Origin: Ceratotherium simum simum
Lineage: Eukaryota; Chordata; Mammalia; Perissodactyla; Rhinocerotidae
NCBI RefSeq assembly: GCF_000283155.1
Contig: NW_004454195.1
Span: forward strand, 4,781,319-4,845,318
Length of the DNA: 64,000 bases
Reading direction: 5' to 3'
Shown here: positions 45,495-57,515 of the stretch, piece by piece
How the letters are laid out: each line of letters starts with the position of its first letter
Numbering within the stretch: the first letter of the stretch is position 1
The notes under the pieces: model-generated
Seen by the model: only the letters and a program-made list of their open reading frames with translations
Database searches by the model: none
What the model was told of the DNA's origin: nothing
Program-made: the position numbers and the translations under genes

Positions 45495-45825
45495 GATCAG
45501 AATGGAATACTACTCAGCCATAAAAAAGATGAAGTCTTGCCATTTGCAACAATGTGGATGGACCTTGACAGTATTATGCTAAGAAAAATAAGTCAGATGG
45601 AGAAAGCCAAATACCCTGTGATTTCACTCACATGTGGAAGATAAAAAACAATAACAACAACAAACACACACATAGACACAGAGAATGGATTGGTGGTTAC
45701 CAGATGGCAATTAGACTTCAGGTTGTGAACATGATGTAGTCTACACATAAGTTGAAATATAATGATGTACACCTGGAATTTATATAATGTTATAAACCAA
45801 AGTTACCTCAAAAAAAGAAAAAAGA
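45495..45825 (+). mobile_element. L1 LINE 3' end, strongly 5'-truncated
   Basis: AATGGAATACTACTCAGCC, TGGACCTTGACAGTATTATGC, GTTGAAATATAATGATGTACACC, and an A-rich end after GTTACCTC. The same 3' UTR type as the full-length L1 at 27660-35157. Confidence 0.9.
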
Positions 45826-45959
45826 TAGATGAAGCGGTAACAATAGTCTATCTCCAATTATTTCCCCCTTCTCTAGCAGTTTTATGTATACTGTTGGGGT
45901 AAGGAAAGAGAGGCCTTTAACCTGAGTACATTTAATGCCCCGAGGCACAAATGAGCCCA

Positions 45960-46150
45960 GTTCTAGGAGCAGTAAGTACACTGGCTCTGGGCTCTGATCC
46001 CAGCTCCATCTGAGGATTCTTGGGCAAATGATTTACCCTCTTGTCTCCATACAAATCACCTGTAAAATGGAGATCCTGTTGGTATTTGCACATCCTGGGG
46101 TTGTTATGAGGATCAAATGAGATACGTATATTAAGTGTCTTGAATATTTA
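45960..46150 (+). mobile_element. MIR SINE
   Basis: ACACTGGCTCTGGGCTC, GATCCCAGCTCC, CTTGGGCAAATGATTTACCC and GAGGATCAAATGAGATACG in MIR order. Confidence 0.85.
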
Positions 46151-46324
46151 AAACTCAATTAAGATTAACATATTCCATGGTATTTTGTGGTTCCAATGGA
46201 ATATGCAAACTGCCTGAGATATTCTTTTTGTAAAACTTTAAAGACACTTTTTATTTGCTTTTCAAATATGATTAATTGATTTAAGCTATTTTTGTTCCTT
46301 ACACATATCATCAGGAGGCACCCA

Positions 46325-46575
46325 GTACAGTGAATGAGCACAGGTTTCAAATTCTGGCAGACCAGAAACTGAATCCAAGTTCAGACATTCCTCAGCTGTG
46401 TGACCTTGGGCAAGTAGTTTAAGCTCTGTAAGCCTAGTTACCTCTCCTCTGGAGCAGGGATACCAACATCCACCTTAAGATGTTGTTGAAAGGGTTAGAG
46501 ATAAAACGCCCAGAGCCCAAGCAGAGTGCCTGGAATACAGAAGGTTTAAATAAAGGGCTACTATTGTATTACATT
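46325..46575 (+). mobile_element. MIR SINE
   Basis: GAATGAGCACAGGTTTC, GCTGTGTGACCTTGGGCAAG, GTTGTTGAAAGGGTTAG, GAGTGCCTGGAATACAG and TAAATAAAGGGC in MIR order. Confidence 0.88.
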
Positions 46576-47119
46576 GCAGGAGTGGACTGGAAAATGGAGA
46601 AAGCCAGAGCCTCCCATAGCACTTATCAACAGTATCGAGATGATGAGGTCCTGTCCTGGAAAGCATCCTTGTAAGCACTAACCCACGAGGGAGAAGATAT
46701 GCCCCCTGTAAAGTCACCATCTCTTACTCCCTGGGCTCTCAATCTGTAGAGTGAGCCTTCTGGAAAGGCTCCCACCTAGAAACATCCCATATAACAAGGC
46801 AAACTTGGATTCTACAATTTACGAAGATTTAAATGTACCAAGAGGGATTCAACTGTCAGATGAGCCAGGGGCCTATTTTTAAATCGCCTTTTCTTTCAAT
46901 ATTAATTAATTTTGAGTAACATTAATTAATATTTAATTAATAATAATAACACTTAGTATTATAATGCTGTTTTCAAGGAAACTACAAAAAAAAAAAAAAA
47001 AAGAAAAAAGTCACCGTCAACCCCACAACTTTACATAAAACGTTTTTGCCCTTGCTCTGTGCCCTGCCTGAAACAGCCATCTCTCCTCTTCCCACTACCC
47101 GCCCCCAGCCTCCTCTTAT
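46576..47119. other. Unassigned sequence with AT-rich inverted repeats and poly(A)
   Basis: 46893-46955 is built from TTAATTAAT-type units (self-complementary). An A-run with single G interruptions lies at 46985-47010. Otherwise nothing recognised. Confidence 0.55.
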
Positions 47120-47370
47120 TATTTTCTCAGGCTTCAATCAGCCAGGATCTCCTGTGGGAAAACCTCTCTCAACCAGTGTGCAGCCCCAGATAGGTTAGGT
47201 GGCCCCCTCTGCGGGGCTGCGCGTCCTGTTGGCTGGCCCTCATCATGGCACTTGTCAACGGCAGTGAATGGCCTGTCTACTCCTGCAAGACCCTGTGTGT
47301 ACTCCCTCAGAGCAGGGCCAGCCTGACTCTCCAGTGTATGCCCAGAGCCTGGCACTGAGGAGGGGACATT
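47120..47370 (+). mobile_element. L2 LINE 3' region
   Basis: GATCTCCTGTGGGAAAACCTC, GATAGGTTAGGTGGCCCCC, CCTCAGAGCAGGGCC and CCAGAGCCTGGCAC follow the L2 3' end. The minus-strand 73-codon frame here is therefore not a gene. Confidence 0.65.
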
Positions 47371-47596
47371 GTCAGTTGAAAGGATATGTGCATTTCCACC
47401 TGTTCCTTAGTACTATATATTCACATTTTATATAGGTGCAAATAGTCTTTCCATATGAATTACCATTTACCTATTCTTATATTTCTTGTTAGACTGTCAG
47501 GTAAATAGGACACCGAGTCAAACATCACCAATACTACATAGTATAAATATAAAATAGCATTACTGGGGAAAAGCCTACCTGCAGAGAAGTAGCATG

Positions 47597-48010
47597 GTAT
47601 ATTAGTTTTCTATTGCTACTTTAGTAAATTACTAAAGTTCTCAGGTCTTAATACAAATTTATTCTCTTATAATTCTGGAGATCAGAAATTCTAAAATCAC
47701 GGTGACAGCACGGCTGCATTCTTTTTGGCAGTTCTAGGGGAGAATCTGTTTCCCTGCCCTTTATCTAGCTTCTAGAGGCAGCCTGCATCTGTTGGCTTGT
47801 AGTCCTTTTCTCCATTTTCAAAGCCAGTAGCACAAGCTTTTTTAGAAGGACCTTTGTGATTTACAGTTGACCCAGTTGGATAGTCCAGGATAATCTCCCC
47901 ATCTCAAGACTTGTAACTTAATCACATCCTTGAAGTCCCTATGAATGTAAGGTAACACATTCATAGGTTCCTGGGATTAGGACATGGGCATCTTTGGGGG
48001 GGCGAGGGGG
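47597..48010 (-). mobile_element. MLT1-type MaLR LTR, minus strand
   Basis: TATATTAGTTTTCTATTGC, TTTATTCTCTTATAATTCTGG, TAGGGGAGAATCTGTTTCCC, GATAATCTCCCCATCTCAAG and GATTAGGACATGGGCATC read as the reverse complement of an MLT1-like LTR. Same group as 54295-54765. Confidence 0.75.
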
Positions 48011-48593
48011 ACATTATTGTGCTTACTACTTATGGCACATGTGATCCCCCAAGTTCTCATTATCCCAGCAGAAGGTGTGCTCAATTCAGGCAGAGCTGAA
48101 TTAGCTGCACAAGAGAACACACTCCAAGAGAAGGCTAACGCTCTAGACGTTTACAGGGAGAGGGGCACAGGGCACCTCCTGGTGACTGTACGGCCGGCTG
48201 ACCACGGAGCTTCCTGGTGGAGGAAGACAGGAGGCCTCCATGGCTCAGCCTCTGCTCCAGCCTTTTCCTTCCTTTGAGCTAACACAGACCTGTTGAGCCA
48301 GCTGCTTGCTAAGAAACTGGCCCTCCAGGGCCACCGGTATTTGTCCTACTCATACCTCTTTCAGCCAAAGGAAACAGTGACCCGAAGGAAAGGGTACCTA
48401 GGAGATGGCCAACCAACGTTCTCTGAAGAGAGACTTGTGTTTCTACTTGATTCTTTGAATTCTACTTTTACATTTTCATACAGTTGCAACTACCCTTTTC
48501 TTGGGAGCTGGATGGGCTTGGTCTTCCAATGGAAGAAAGTCATGCTGTTCAGAGGCCTCTCCCACAGTTTCTCCTTCTTCTCATCAAAAACAT
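48011..48593. other. Unassigned sequence
   Basis: Frames at 47984-48628 overlap the LTR edge and have no recognisable domain. Confidence 0.45.
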
Positions 48594-48603
48594 TTATAAA
48601 TTG

Positions 48604-48847
48604 GGGCTGGCCCGGAGGTGGTGGTTAAGTTCGCAGGCTCTGCTTCGGCAGCCTGGGGTTTGTAGGTTCGGATCCCAGGTGTGGACCTATGCACTGCTTA
48701 TCAAGCCATGCTGTGGCAGCTGTCCCACACATAAAATAGAGGAAGATGGGCACAGATGTTAGCTCAGGGCCAATCTTCCTCAGGAAAAACAGGAGGATTG
48801 GCAATGGAGGTTAGCTCAGGGCTAATCTTCCTCACCGAAAAAAAAAA
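48604..48847 (+). mobile_element. Equine SINE (ERE), plus strand, perfect 10-bp target duplication
   Basis: GGGCTGGCCCGGAGGTGGTG head, TTCGGATCCC B box, CAAGCCATGCTGTGGC, two tail repeats and poly(A). TTATAAATTG is repeated exactly at 48594-48603 and 48848-48857. Confidence 0.96.
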
Positions 48848-48947
48848 TTATAAATTGTAGTATGTAGTACGGCCACAGAACCAGAAGCATTAGGACCCAC
48901 CAAGAAAGGTGGAGGACAGGCTCTATGTAAAAATACTAAGTCCAAGA

Positions 48948-49100
48948 AACAATATTTATGGAATGTTCACCGTGTGCCCAGCAGGACTCAATATTCTACA
49001 TGCATTCTCTCCTTTAATCCTCCCAACTTTCCAGGGAAGTAGTTAATGTGAGTTAATCCCAATTTCAAGTACTCACCGAATTTACAGATGGTAGGTATAA
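48948..49100 (-). mobile_element. MIR SINE fragment, minus strand
   Basis: TCACCGTGTGCCCAGC, CATTCTCTCCTTTAATCCTC and GAATTTACAGATGG follow the MIR reverse complement. Confidence 0.7.
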
Positions 49101-50331
49101 AGGGTGAGGTAGATGAGAGGCTTGGTGTTAGTTATACTAAGTTTAGCCCTGGTAGTAATGTACCTGAGATGCATTTATAATGCAACACAAAGAAATCAGA
49201 AAAACCAGGGCACTGCATAATTATTAAAATAACTATCAAGATCAAGATTCCTACCAAACAGACGTTATCCACTTTACTTGCCACCACATCTCATGGAGGT
49301 AACGGTGTTCTTGTGTTTCCCTACAGAGGCCATTCTAGGAAAGCCAGCCTCAAGTCATGCAGAGACATTTCACACTACCTGTCTTGCAGTTCTGAGTCAT
49401 GTCGAGACTTTGTAAATGTGACCTGTAGATGGCATAATGCTGAGTTTCCTCTGAACACACATGCGTGCGCCCACACGCACACATACTTGATCTGCTCACA
49501 TTAGAACATGTTGCAAAATGTGTTTTAATGAGGAACAGTTGGTCTGGTTCTGCTCAAATAAAAGATATCCTTGTAAGAGAGTTGCCACCTGTCTTCCCAT
49601 CTTGCAGTGCAGCTTCTAAATGAGTTCTTCTGTCCCTGACACCTGCAGGTGTTGCCAGGGCTCTGTAATCACATTCCACGTGCCAGCTCCCTTCTTCAGA
49701 TTGACAGACAACCTCGTCCCTGTGCTTCGTGTCACTCAGATACTAGGACATACAGGGGATTAAGGGTGCCAAACTACCTTTTTCCACTATTCTTCTAGAC
49801 ATTCCTCAAATTGGGACCATCTTAATGTCATGTAATCAGGAGTGCCCAATTATCTCCAAACCAGAGATCTTAGTATTTTCTAGTTCTTAAAGTCTATGTA
49901 AAGAATGTTATATGCATAGTCCATCAGCATTACAGGTACACCCACATGGAACAGGATCAACAAATTAAACTTGGAATCAATTATGCCTTTTCATTTATTC
50001 GGGGAGAACAGTTACATTTTAAAACCTCTGTCTCAGTTACACATGAGAGCACAGCCATGTCAGCCTTTCTGTATCACATTTGGGCCTGAGCAATTCTAAA
50101 TCAGACATTATTCATACGTAATTTTTCCCTCCTCCTCTCATCTCAAATGTATAATTGCTATCAGGTCATTAAAACTGCAAAGAAAAAATTTTAAACCAAA
50201 ACATACACACACATAAAAATCACTGTAATCTTGGTTTTTTCTTATTTTGGTGATAGAAGAGTAAATACAAGCCTTTGCTAATGAGCCCAAACATAAATTA
50301 TTAAACTATCTACCGTGTGATCAAATGCATT

Positions 50332-50447
50332 TCAGATTATATTCTCAACAATTCTGCCTTGACGTCCACCAAAGGAATAGATCTGATGTGCCCCTGTATG
50401 GTCTCGGTGATCCCTCTCTTTCAGGATGCCCAACCCTCTGACTCGAG
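50332..50447 (-). other. Candidate minus-strand exon ending in a stop codon
   Basis: Minus-strand sequence has a strong acceptor (TCTCTTTTTTTCACTTGGCACAG, given as positions 50448-50470) followed by a frame open from 50445 to a TGA at 50334-50332: 37 codons including GILKERDHRDHTGAHQIYSF. No donor of good quality follows, so it would have to be an alternative terminal exon of CDKAL1 or of another transcript. No known family. A plus-strand acceptor-like sequence (CCTCTCTTTCAG) overlaps, so chance is a real possibility. Confidence 0.22.
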
Positions 50448-50784
50448 CTGTGCCAAGTGAAAAAAAGAGATGATCATATCAAAAACCAAAGCTCAGCATC
50501 TACCAATCACCTAATTATTATTTTCTGTAAGATTGCAATTCATCTGACTCAAGTGATGTGAAAACAACTCTTAAGCTCTGAACTTCTTTTAATGGATTAA
50601 AAATATTTCTTATATGTAAATTTTTCTCATAGCTCCAAGGCATTGTTAGAGCTTGTAGTGGAAGCTAACAGGGATGAAGAAAAAAATCATTTGATAGCTT
50701 GTAACTCAAGATAACCGAGTCTAGAATCTTTTTCTTTTCCAACTGAGCCTGAACATATGGCCTGTGCAGAAAGCCTATTGAAAC

Positions 50785-50819
50785 CATAATTTCCTTGCGA
50801 TCAATGCAAGGAAATTATG
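50785..50819. repeat. Perfect hairpin, 14-bp arms and 7-nt loop
   Basis: Left arm CATAATTTCCTTGC (50785-50798), loop GATCAAT, right arm GCAAGGAAATTATG (50806-50819). No mismatch in the stem. It is shorter than a microRNA precursor. Confidence 0.85.
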
Positions 50820-52528
50820 TTCAAATATACATTATGCAATGCAGTATACTAACAGAAAAGAACCTCAAAATCTCCTGATTTTGTGAAGTTTGCTTTTACT
50901 GCAAAATTATCTTCATATCTGAAAGCTATCTCTAGCATAATTGCATTTTAGCTCCCAAAATACAAACTTAAGGAAGCACCTCAACGTACACACACCTGAT
51001 GCAAACTGCTGCCTCTGTCCCGGACAAGGAACGAACAGAGGTGGCTACTCAGTCTTTGTAATGCCTTCTCCACCTTCCAGGTGTGGCCTTCTATCTGAAC
51101 ACCTGCATCTTTTTTCACCTTCTTAATCTCTCTTTAATGGAGCACCACATATCCATTCAAATAGCTTATACTTTCCTAATTTTTGGCTTGTTACATTCAC
51201 CAAAATAAGCCGGTGGAGTGTAGGGTAGAAGAATCAGATAAAGAATTAATAACAGTATAAAAATCTTTGCCAACAGTAGTGTATCGTCATTTGTTTATAC
51301 ACAACCTCTTTAGTTCTACAAAAAACCAGAGGTTGCAAGCTTTGCTAAAAGGTATGTTATCAGAGGTATGGCATCTTAGCTGGAGATACATTTATTTTTA
51401 CTTCTTCTTCATTGTTATTTAAATTTTTTTTCTCCAAAGAGAAGGCACACAGAGAAACTTTTCTTACTAGCCACACTTATGGAAAACCCAAGTTATTTAT
51501 TTACTGCATCAAAGTTTGGAAATTATGTAGGTCTCTCTTCTGCTAAATATCAGCCACAGATACACATACACAGAGACGCAAATACAATGGACCTTGAAAT
51601 AAAGAAGGAACCAAGAGGCTCACTTAGAACTATGAAGTCTATAATCACAATGTTCATCATAGTGGCATAAATCTGAACTCATCTATTCCAATTGTTGGCT
51701 GGAGATAAGCATTAGTACAAACTAAAGTTGCTCCACAGGTGTGGCCAAGTTGAAGAAAAAAAAGTGAACTGGGTCAAGATGCTTTACTGATGATGAAGTC
51801 TTTTCGATAATCTCTTAAACCACAATGCAAATCATCATCATGCCATGGAGTGCACACAGGAAGTTGTGAACTAGGATGTTGACGAACATAACAGTTAGGT
51901 GTATTAAAGTTAATCTTCAAGTAATCAATTCAACTCAAAATAATTACTCCTAAGGATTTCTTCCAACTAGGTAACCATGAGAGTGTGTTGGCAGATATTT
52001 GTGTTTTCAATGAAAAAGAAGCCATGTGTGATGTTAACTGCCATTACAATGCAACCCTCCCATCCTGTTCTAAGTATCATTTTCAGTGACACTGGAAATA
52101 CGATTTTAGCATCATTGAGCTCCATAAACTGCATAAAATGAATAAAGGAGATGGCAGGTGCTTTGTTCTGTCTCAGAGTCTCATAAATGATGAGCTAACA
52201 TGTAAAATATTTCCTATAGATCACGATGATGGTTATTCAGCTTGGAAAATTCAGATCAACTAGTTAATAAAAATTACATGGTACGTACTTACTATAATTA
52301 CATTAAATTCAGCCATCTGAAGAATGTTCACATCTCTATCTATTTTTCACTCACTTCCAAAGTTCCATTATTTGTTCTTCTAAAAATCCATTCCAAGGCA
52401 TGCCCATTTTCCTTTTCTACTTTTATTTTGAATATGGATAGTTTTTAAAAAGTAAAAATAATGATCCTATTAAAAGTCACTTAAAATAATGAAGAAGATT
52501 AAGAGAGTTAATTATATCGCTATAAAAG

Positions 52529-53111
52529 TGTGGCAGGCAGCCTCTAAGATGGCCCCCAATGATCCTCGCCTCCTGGTATTCACATCCTGGTGTCACACCT
52601 TCCCCTTGACTATGGGCTGAACTTAACAACTTGCTTCTAATAAATAACACTCGACATAAAATGATGGGATGTCACTTCTGAAATTAGGTTACAAAAAACT
52701 GTGGCTTCCATGTTTCTCACTCTCTCTGCTTTCTTACTCTGAGGGAAGTCAGCTGCCACGTTGAGAGCTTCCCTATGCAGAAGCTAACGTGAGAAGAAAC
52801 TGAGGGAGACTTCTGACCAACAGCCAAAAAGGACTAAGACCTTAATCTAACAACCCATGAGGAACTGAATCCTGTCATCACCACATAAGTGGACTTAGAA
52901 GCAGATCCTCCCCCAGTTGAGCCTTCAGATGAGACTGCATTCCTGCTCGATATTTTCACTGCAGCCTCCTAACAGGTATTGAGCCAGAGGCACCCAGCTA
53001 AGTTGCACCCAGATTTCTGATCCACAGAAGCTCTGAGATAATAAATGTTTATTGTTTTAAGCTGCTAAATTTTGAGGTAATCTGTTACACAGCAATAGAT
53101 AACTAATATAA
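52529..53111 (+). mobile_element. MaLR-like LTR, near complete
   Basis: Starts TGTGGCAGGCAGCCTCTAAG and ends near GATAACTAATATA. Internal landmarks are GATGGGATGTCACTTCTG, AGGAACTGAATCCTG, GATCCTCCCCCAGTTGAG and a poly(A) signal GATAATAAATG. AAAAG precedes the start (52524-52528) and occurs at 53112-53116, a possible 5-bp duplication. Confidence 0.7.
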
Positions 53112-53159
53112 AAAAGATGCCAGGTAGAGGGCTAGAAACCAATTCACATATATGTTGAA

Positions 53160-53910
53160 ACATGATGAATAACAGAGGCACTGCAGACCAGTAGGAAAGA
53201 TGGACTTTCAATAAAATTTTCTGGAACACTTGATTATATACACATAAAACAATGAAATTTGACCCCTACCTACCGTGTGTAAAAGTCAATTTCAGGTAGA
53301 TTGATTACTTACCTGGGAAAGGCAAAACCAAAAATATTTTAGAAGACAGTATGGGCAGAAAGCCTTTCTAACCCACAAGGTAGGGAAATAATTCTTAAAT
53401 CACAAAAATACACAAAGTTCTAAGGGCACCAAAGAGAGGTTAAAAGACAAGCCACAAACTGGGAGAAGACACTTGCTTCACATATAGTTGACTTTAGGAT
53501 ATATAAAGAAATCCTAAAATGCAATAAGAAGGTACCATAAATAAAAAAAGTGGGCAAAAGACTTACACAGACTCTATTGAAGGGGAAATCTAAATAAATA
53601 TATAAAGGAAACCAATAAATATAGAAAAATATGCCAACCTCATTTGTAATTAGAGAAATACAAGTTAAAAACACAATGAGACACCAATTCACATACACCA
53701 GGCCTGCAAAAAGTAAAAACCCTGCCAATATCAAGTGTGGATGAGAATGCAGAGGTACCAGACCACCTGGACACTGCTGCTGGTGATGTTCTAAATTAAC
53801 ATAAGCACTTTGGGAAACAAAGGGGCATTATGTAGTGAAGTGTAAGCCGGGCACACCTGACAATCCAGCAATTCCACCCCTGGGTGTATCACCCAGACTA
53901 GAGAAATTGT
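53160..53910 (+). mobile_element. Old L1M-type LINE fragment from the ORF2 3' part
   Basis: AAACTGGGAGAAGACACTTGC, TCATTTGTAATTAGAGAAATAC, AAAACACAATGAGACACC and GACAATCCAGCAATTCCACCC are ORF2-end landmarks in L1 order. Many indels. Confidence 0.8.
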
Positions 53911-54294
53911 TGTAGGTACATGCCAATCTCAAGTCCCCATCATGACTTATGCGATTTAAGTCAGAAGCTCTAGTAGGGTTTAGGCTAGAGAGGAGGGTGG
54001 GGAAGGGGTTGGTCAAAGGTAGAAAAAGTAGCCCCAGGATGTGGGGCTTCAAGAGCTGTGGGGCTGATACTTGATGAGAACATTAACTCTCCCAGAGAAG
54101 CTGTCTCCCTAGTGACCTCCTTCTCTTCTTGGATGGGCCCTAGTAGCTAACCTATCTCTTGCTCAGGTGTTCCCCCCACCTTTTAAAAAATTACTGGCCA
54201 ATGTGGAAAATAGATGGGATATCAATAGCCACCTAGTTGCCAAACACATCTTCTTATTTTTTACTTGGATTCTATGGGATAAGATCAGTCCCTG
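53911..54294. other. Unassigned sequence
   Basis: No feature recognised. Confidence 0.5.
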
Positions 54295-54765
54295 TATTAG
54301 TTTCCTACTGCTGCTGTAACAAATTACCACAAACTAAGTAGCTTAATACAACACAAATTTATCATCTTACAGTTCTGGAACTCAGAAGTCCAAAATGGGT
54401 CTCACTAGGCTAAAATCAAGTGAGGTGTTGTCCTTCTTGTGGAGGCTCCAGGGGAGAATCCATTTCCTTGCCTGTTTCAGCTTGCATTCCTTGGCTCGTG
54501 ACTTCTTCCATCTTCACCGTTAGCATTCTCATCACTCTGACTTCTAATTCTCCTGCAGCTCTTTCGCTTTTAAGGACTCTTGTGATTACTCTGGTCCCAC
54601 CAGGATAATCTCCTTAAGGTCAGCTGATGAGTAAATTTAATTCTATCCGCAACCTTAACACCGCCCCCCCCGCCCCCACTCCATGTAACCGAACACAATC
54701 ACAGGTTCCAGGGATTAGAATGTGGACATCTTTGAGTGGCTGTTATTCTGTCTATCACAGGCCCC
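54295..54765 (-). mobile_element. MLT1-type MaLR LTR, minus strand, with poly-C tract
   Basis: TGTATTAGTTTCCTACTGCTG, ACAAATTACCACAAACTAAG, GGCTCCAGGGGAGAATCC, GGATAATCTCCTTAAGG and GATTAGAATGTGGACATC in reverse LTR order. A CCGCCCCCCCCGCCCCC tract lies at 54662-54678. Confidence 0.78.
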
Positions 54766-55119
54766 AAGGGTGATAACGTTGAGTTGCTGCATACATACAC
54801 CACTTCAGAAAACAACAGCCAAACTCTAGAGTACCTGAAATTTCCTAATAGAGGACCATGAGAAAGTCCCTTAACTTCTGTTAGATTTTGGATTCTTTAT
54901 GTGAAAAATGAAGGTTGCTTTTTTTTTTTTTAAAAACTAAATCCAACACTTCAAGTTCTACAACTCAATATCTAAAAGCCCGACATTGAGTTGTAGAGCT
55001 CGAATGATTGGATCTAAGGTTGAAACAGAATGTGATTTATTGTGGGGCTACAGAAAGCAGGTGGAAAGATGTGCAGCCCACAGCCAAAAAAGCCAGGATT
55101 TCATAGGGTGTGGCAAACT
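54766..55119. other. Unassigned sequence
   Basis: A T-run lies at 54919-54931; otherwise nothing recognised. Confidence 0.5.
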
Positions 55120-55600
55120 GGCTACAGTAATGGTCCCAACTCTTTACACTCCCTGTATCTGTGCTTTCTGTCATATAACTTTGCAGTGTTCTCCCTGGTC
55201 TTAGCCATGTGACTTACTTCAGCCAATGGGATGTCATCAAACATGATGCATGCCAAGGCTTGAAAAGCACTTGTGCATTTCTGTCTGCTGTTCTTGTTCC
55301 TCTGCCTTTACCAGGAGAACTTGCCCAGGTTAGCCTGTTGTAGGATGAGACACGTGGAGCAGAGCTGATTCATCCAAGTAGTCCCAGCTGTGACCATCTA
55401 GATCTGCCAACTGCCAGCTGAACCACCAGACATGTCAGCGAGCCCCATCTCGATCAGAAGAGCAGCTTAGCCACCCTACAGTTGACTGCAGGTGTGTTGA
55501 GTGAGCCCAGTTGAGATCAGCTAAACCCCATTAAGGTTTTGTGATTTGTCATGAGGCATTTAGAGTGGCAATAGCTAACTGATATACTACAGGATGACCA
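55120..55600 (+). mobile_element. MaLR-like LTR, diverged
   Basis: TAGCCATGTGACTTACTTCAGCC, CAATGGGATGTCATC, GGTTAGCCTGTTGTAGGATG, ACACGTGGAGCAGAGCTGA and an end at CAATAGCTAACTGATATAC follow an MLT1-like LTR in plus orientation. Confidence 0.65.
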
Positions 55601-55654
55601 GATACTTGGTTCTGCAATCTTTTTAGTAAGGGATACACATATATTTCCACTACA

Positions 55655-56870
55655 AATACATTCATTCATTCACTCAATAAACATTGATTGAGCATTTGCT
55701 CTTTGTCAGGCACTGTTCTAGACATTAAGGATAAAGAAGTGAACAAAGCAAAATTTCCCAGCACTCATTGATGGGGCTTCCATTTTAGTAACTGGAGACA
55801 AAGAAACACACAAATATTTGGTATGTGTGATGGTGAGGTGTACCACGGAGAACAAAAGAGTAAAGACAGGAGGTTCTAGGTGTGAAAGATGGTGGGAGTT
55901 GCTATTTTACAGAGGGTTACTCAGGAAGGCCTCACTCATAAGGCGGCATTTCAGCAGAGACCTGAATGAAGGAGATGACAGATATGTCATGTGGGCATCT
56001 AAGAGAAGCACATTCCAAGCAGAGGCAATAGCAAGTGGAAAGGCCATCCTGAGGGAGCATACCTGGTGTGTGCATAATCAAGGAGCAGCACGGACGCCAG
56101 TGTGGCTGGCCAAGTGTGCTTGAAGGGGAGAAAGGTCGAAGATGATGTCAGAGAGGCAATGGGGGGACAAGGCCCTAGACCTTGTAGGCCATTGCAGGGA
56201 CTTTGGCTTCTACTCTGAGCATGATGAGAAACCCTAGATGGGTTTTTTTAATTTTAATTTTTTATTGTGGTAAGAGATATATAACAAAAATTATCATTTT
56301 AATCCTTTTTAAGTGCATGATTCAGTGGCATTAATTACATTTGCCATGTTGTACAACCATCACCACTATTTCTAAAACTTTTTCATCACTCCAAATAGAA
56401 ACTCTGTAACCACTAAGAAATAACTCCCCATGCCCACCCCAACCCCTTATAATCTCTAATCTACTTATATAGATGTAAGTGGAATCATATAAGATCTGTT
56501 CTTTTGTGTCTGGCTTATTTCACTTAGCATAACGTTCTCAGGGTTCATCCATGTGTTAGCATGTATCAGAACTTCATTTCTTTTTATGGCTGAATAAAAT
56601 TCCATTGTATGTATACAACAATATACTAATATATCAAACATTCTGTTTATCCATTTATTTGTTGATGGACACGAGTTGCTTTTATCTTTTGGTTATTGTG
56701 AATAATGCTGCTATGAACATTGGTGTACAAGAATCTGTTTGAGTGCCTGCTTTCAATTCTTTTGGGTACATATGCTGGGTCATATGGAACCCTAGATGGT
56801 TTTCAGCACAAGAGAGACATGATCTGATTTATAGAGAGGGTATAAACAGGAAAACCAATTAGGCAGATTG
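55655..56870 (-). mobile_element. L2 LINE, minus strand, interrupted by L1
   Basis: TTCATTCATTCACTCAATAAAC, CAGGCACTGTTCTAGAC, TCAGGAAGGCCTCACTC, GCAGAGACCTGAATGAAGG and GCATTCC-type landmarks, then CTTGTAGGCCATTGCAGGGAC. After the L1 at 56242-56787 it resumes with TTTTCAGCACAAGAGAGACATG and GATCTGATTTATAG. This is one of the longest L2 copies in the window. Confidence 0.8.
56242..56787 (-). mobile_element. L1 LINE 3' end, minus strand, perfect 12-bp target duplication
   Basis: Reverse complement of an L1 3' region (TTTTTTATTGTGGTAAGAG, GTTGTACAACCATCACC, GGCTTATTTCACTTAGC, GTTCATCCATGTG). AACCCTAGATGG is repeated exactly at 56230-56241 and 56788-56799 within an L2. Confidence 0.95.
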
Positions 56871-57284
56871 ACGTGTTTATTTTCAGATAATATAGTACAG
56901 AGCATGAAAAACCACCTCTAACAAGAATATTTAAAAGAAGAAGACTGCAGCAAATAACACTATCCTATACATGGAAGCTTTGTAATTGTTCAGAGGAACT
57001 GACCTCATCTGAAGGATAACAGAAAAGAAATAGCTCAAGTCACTGAAAAAGGGAAACTTAAAAACACTATCACAAAGTGTTTATTTTAGGTAACTGTACT
57101 TTATAAATGCTGTTGCTGGTTATAAACATGCCAGAAAAGACCAATGACCATGTCCTCTTTTCATGGTATATACTATATGATTTGGGCAAAACATAACCCA
57201 TGCCCATGGATGTGATAATGCATCTTAATTAACTAGGCCCCAATAAAATCTTTACTGACTACACCATGCCACCAATTTCACACC
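56871..57284. other. Unassigned sequence
   Basis: No feature recognised. Confidence 0.5.
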
Positions 57285-57515
57285 ACATATTCACTGATCA
57301 CTTCCTATGTGCCAGGTACTGCTGAGCGCTTCCCATGTATTACCTCACTTCATTGTCAAAACCATGTATCAGGAAGATTCTATTACCCAGAATTTATAGA
57401 AGAGGAAACATACCTTGAGATGGTAAGTGACCAGCCAATGATCACACAGTTAGTAAGGGATAGAGCCAAAATTCCAAATCCACACAGTATGACTCCAAAC
57501 CAAAGCTCATGTGCT
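57285..57515 (-). mobile_element. MIR SINE, minus strand
   Basis: TCACTTCCTATGTGCCAGG, ATGTATTACCTCACTTCATTG, GAAGAGGAAACATACC, GATCACACAGTTAGTAAGGG and CTCATGTGCTTA in MIR reverse order. Confidence 0.88.

Larger units (their letters stand above)
49101..52528. other. Long unassigned intronic stretch
   Basis: 3.4 kb with few recognisable repeats. It contains the hairpin at 50785-50819 and the candidate exon at 50332-50447. The low repeat density contrasts with both flanks. Confidence 0.45.

Noticed and set aside
47134..47355. 73-codon minus-strand frame, Pro/Gly-rich
   Set aside because: It is the reverse complement of an L2 3' region.
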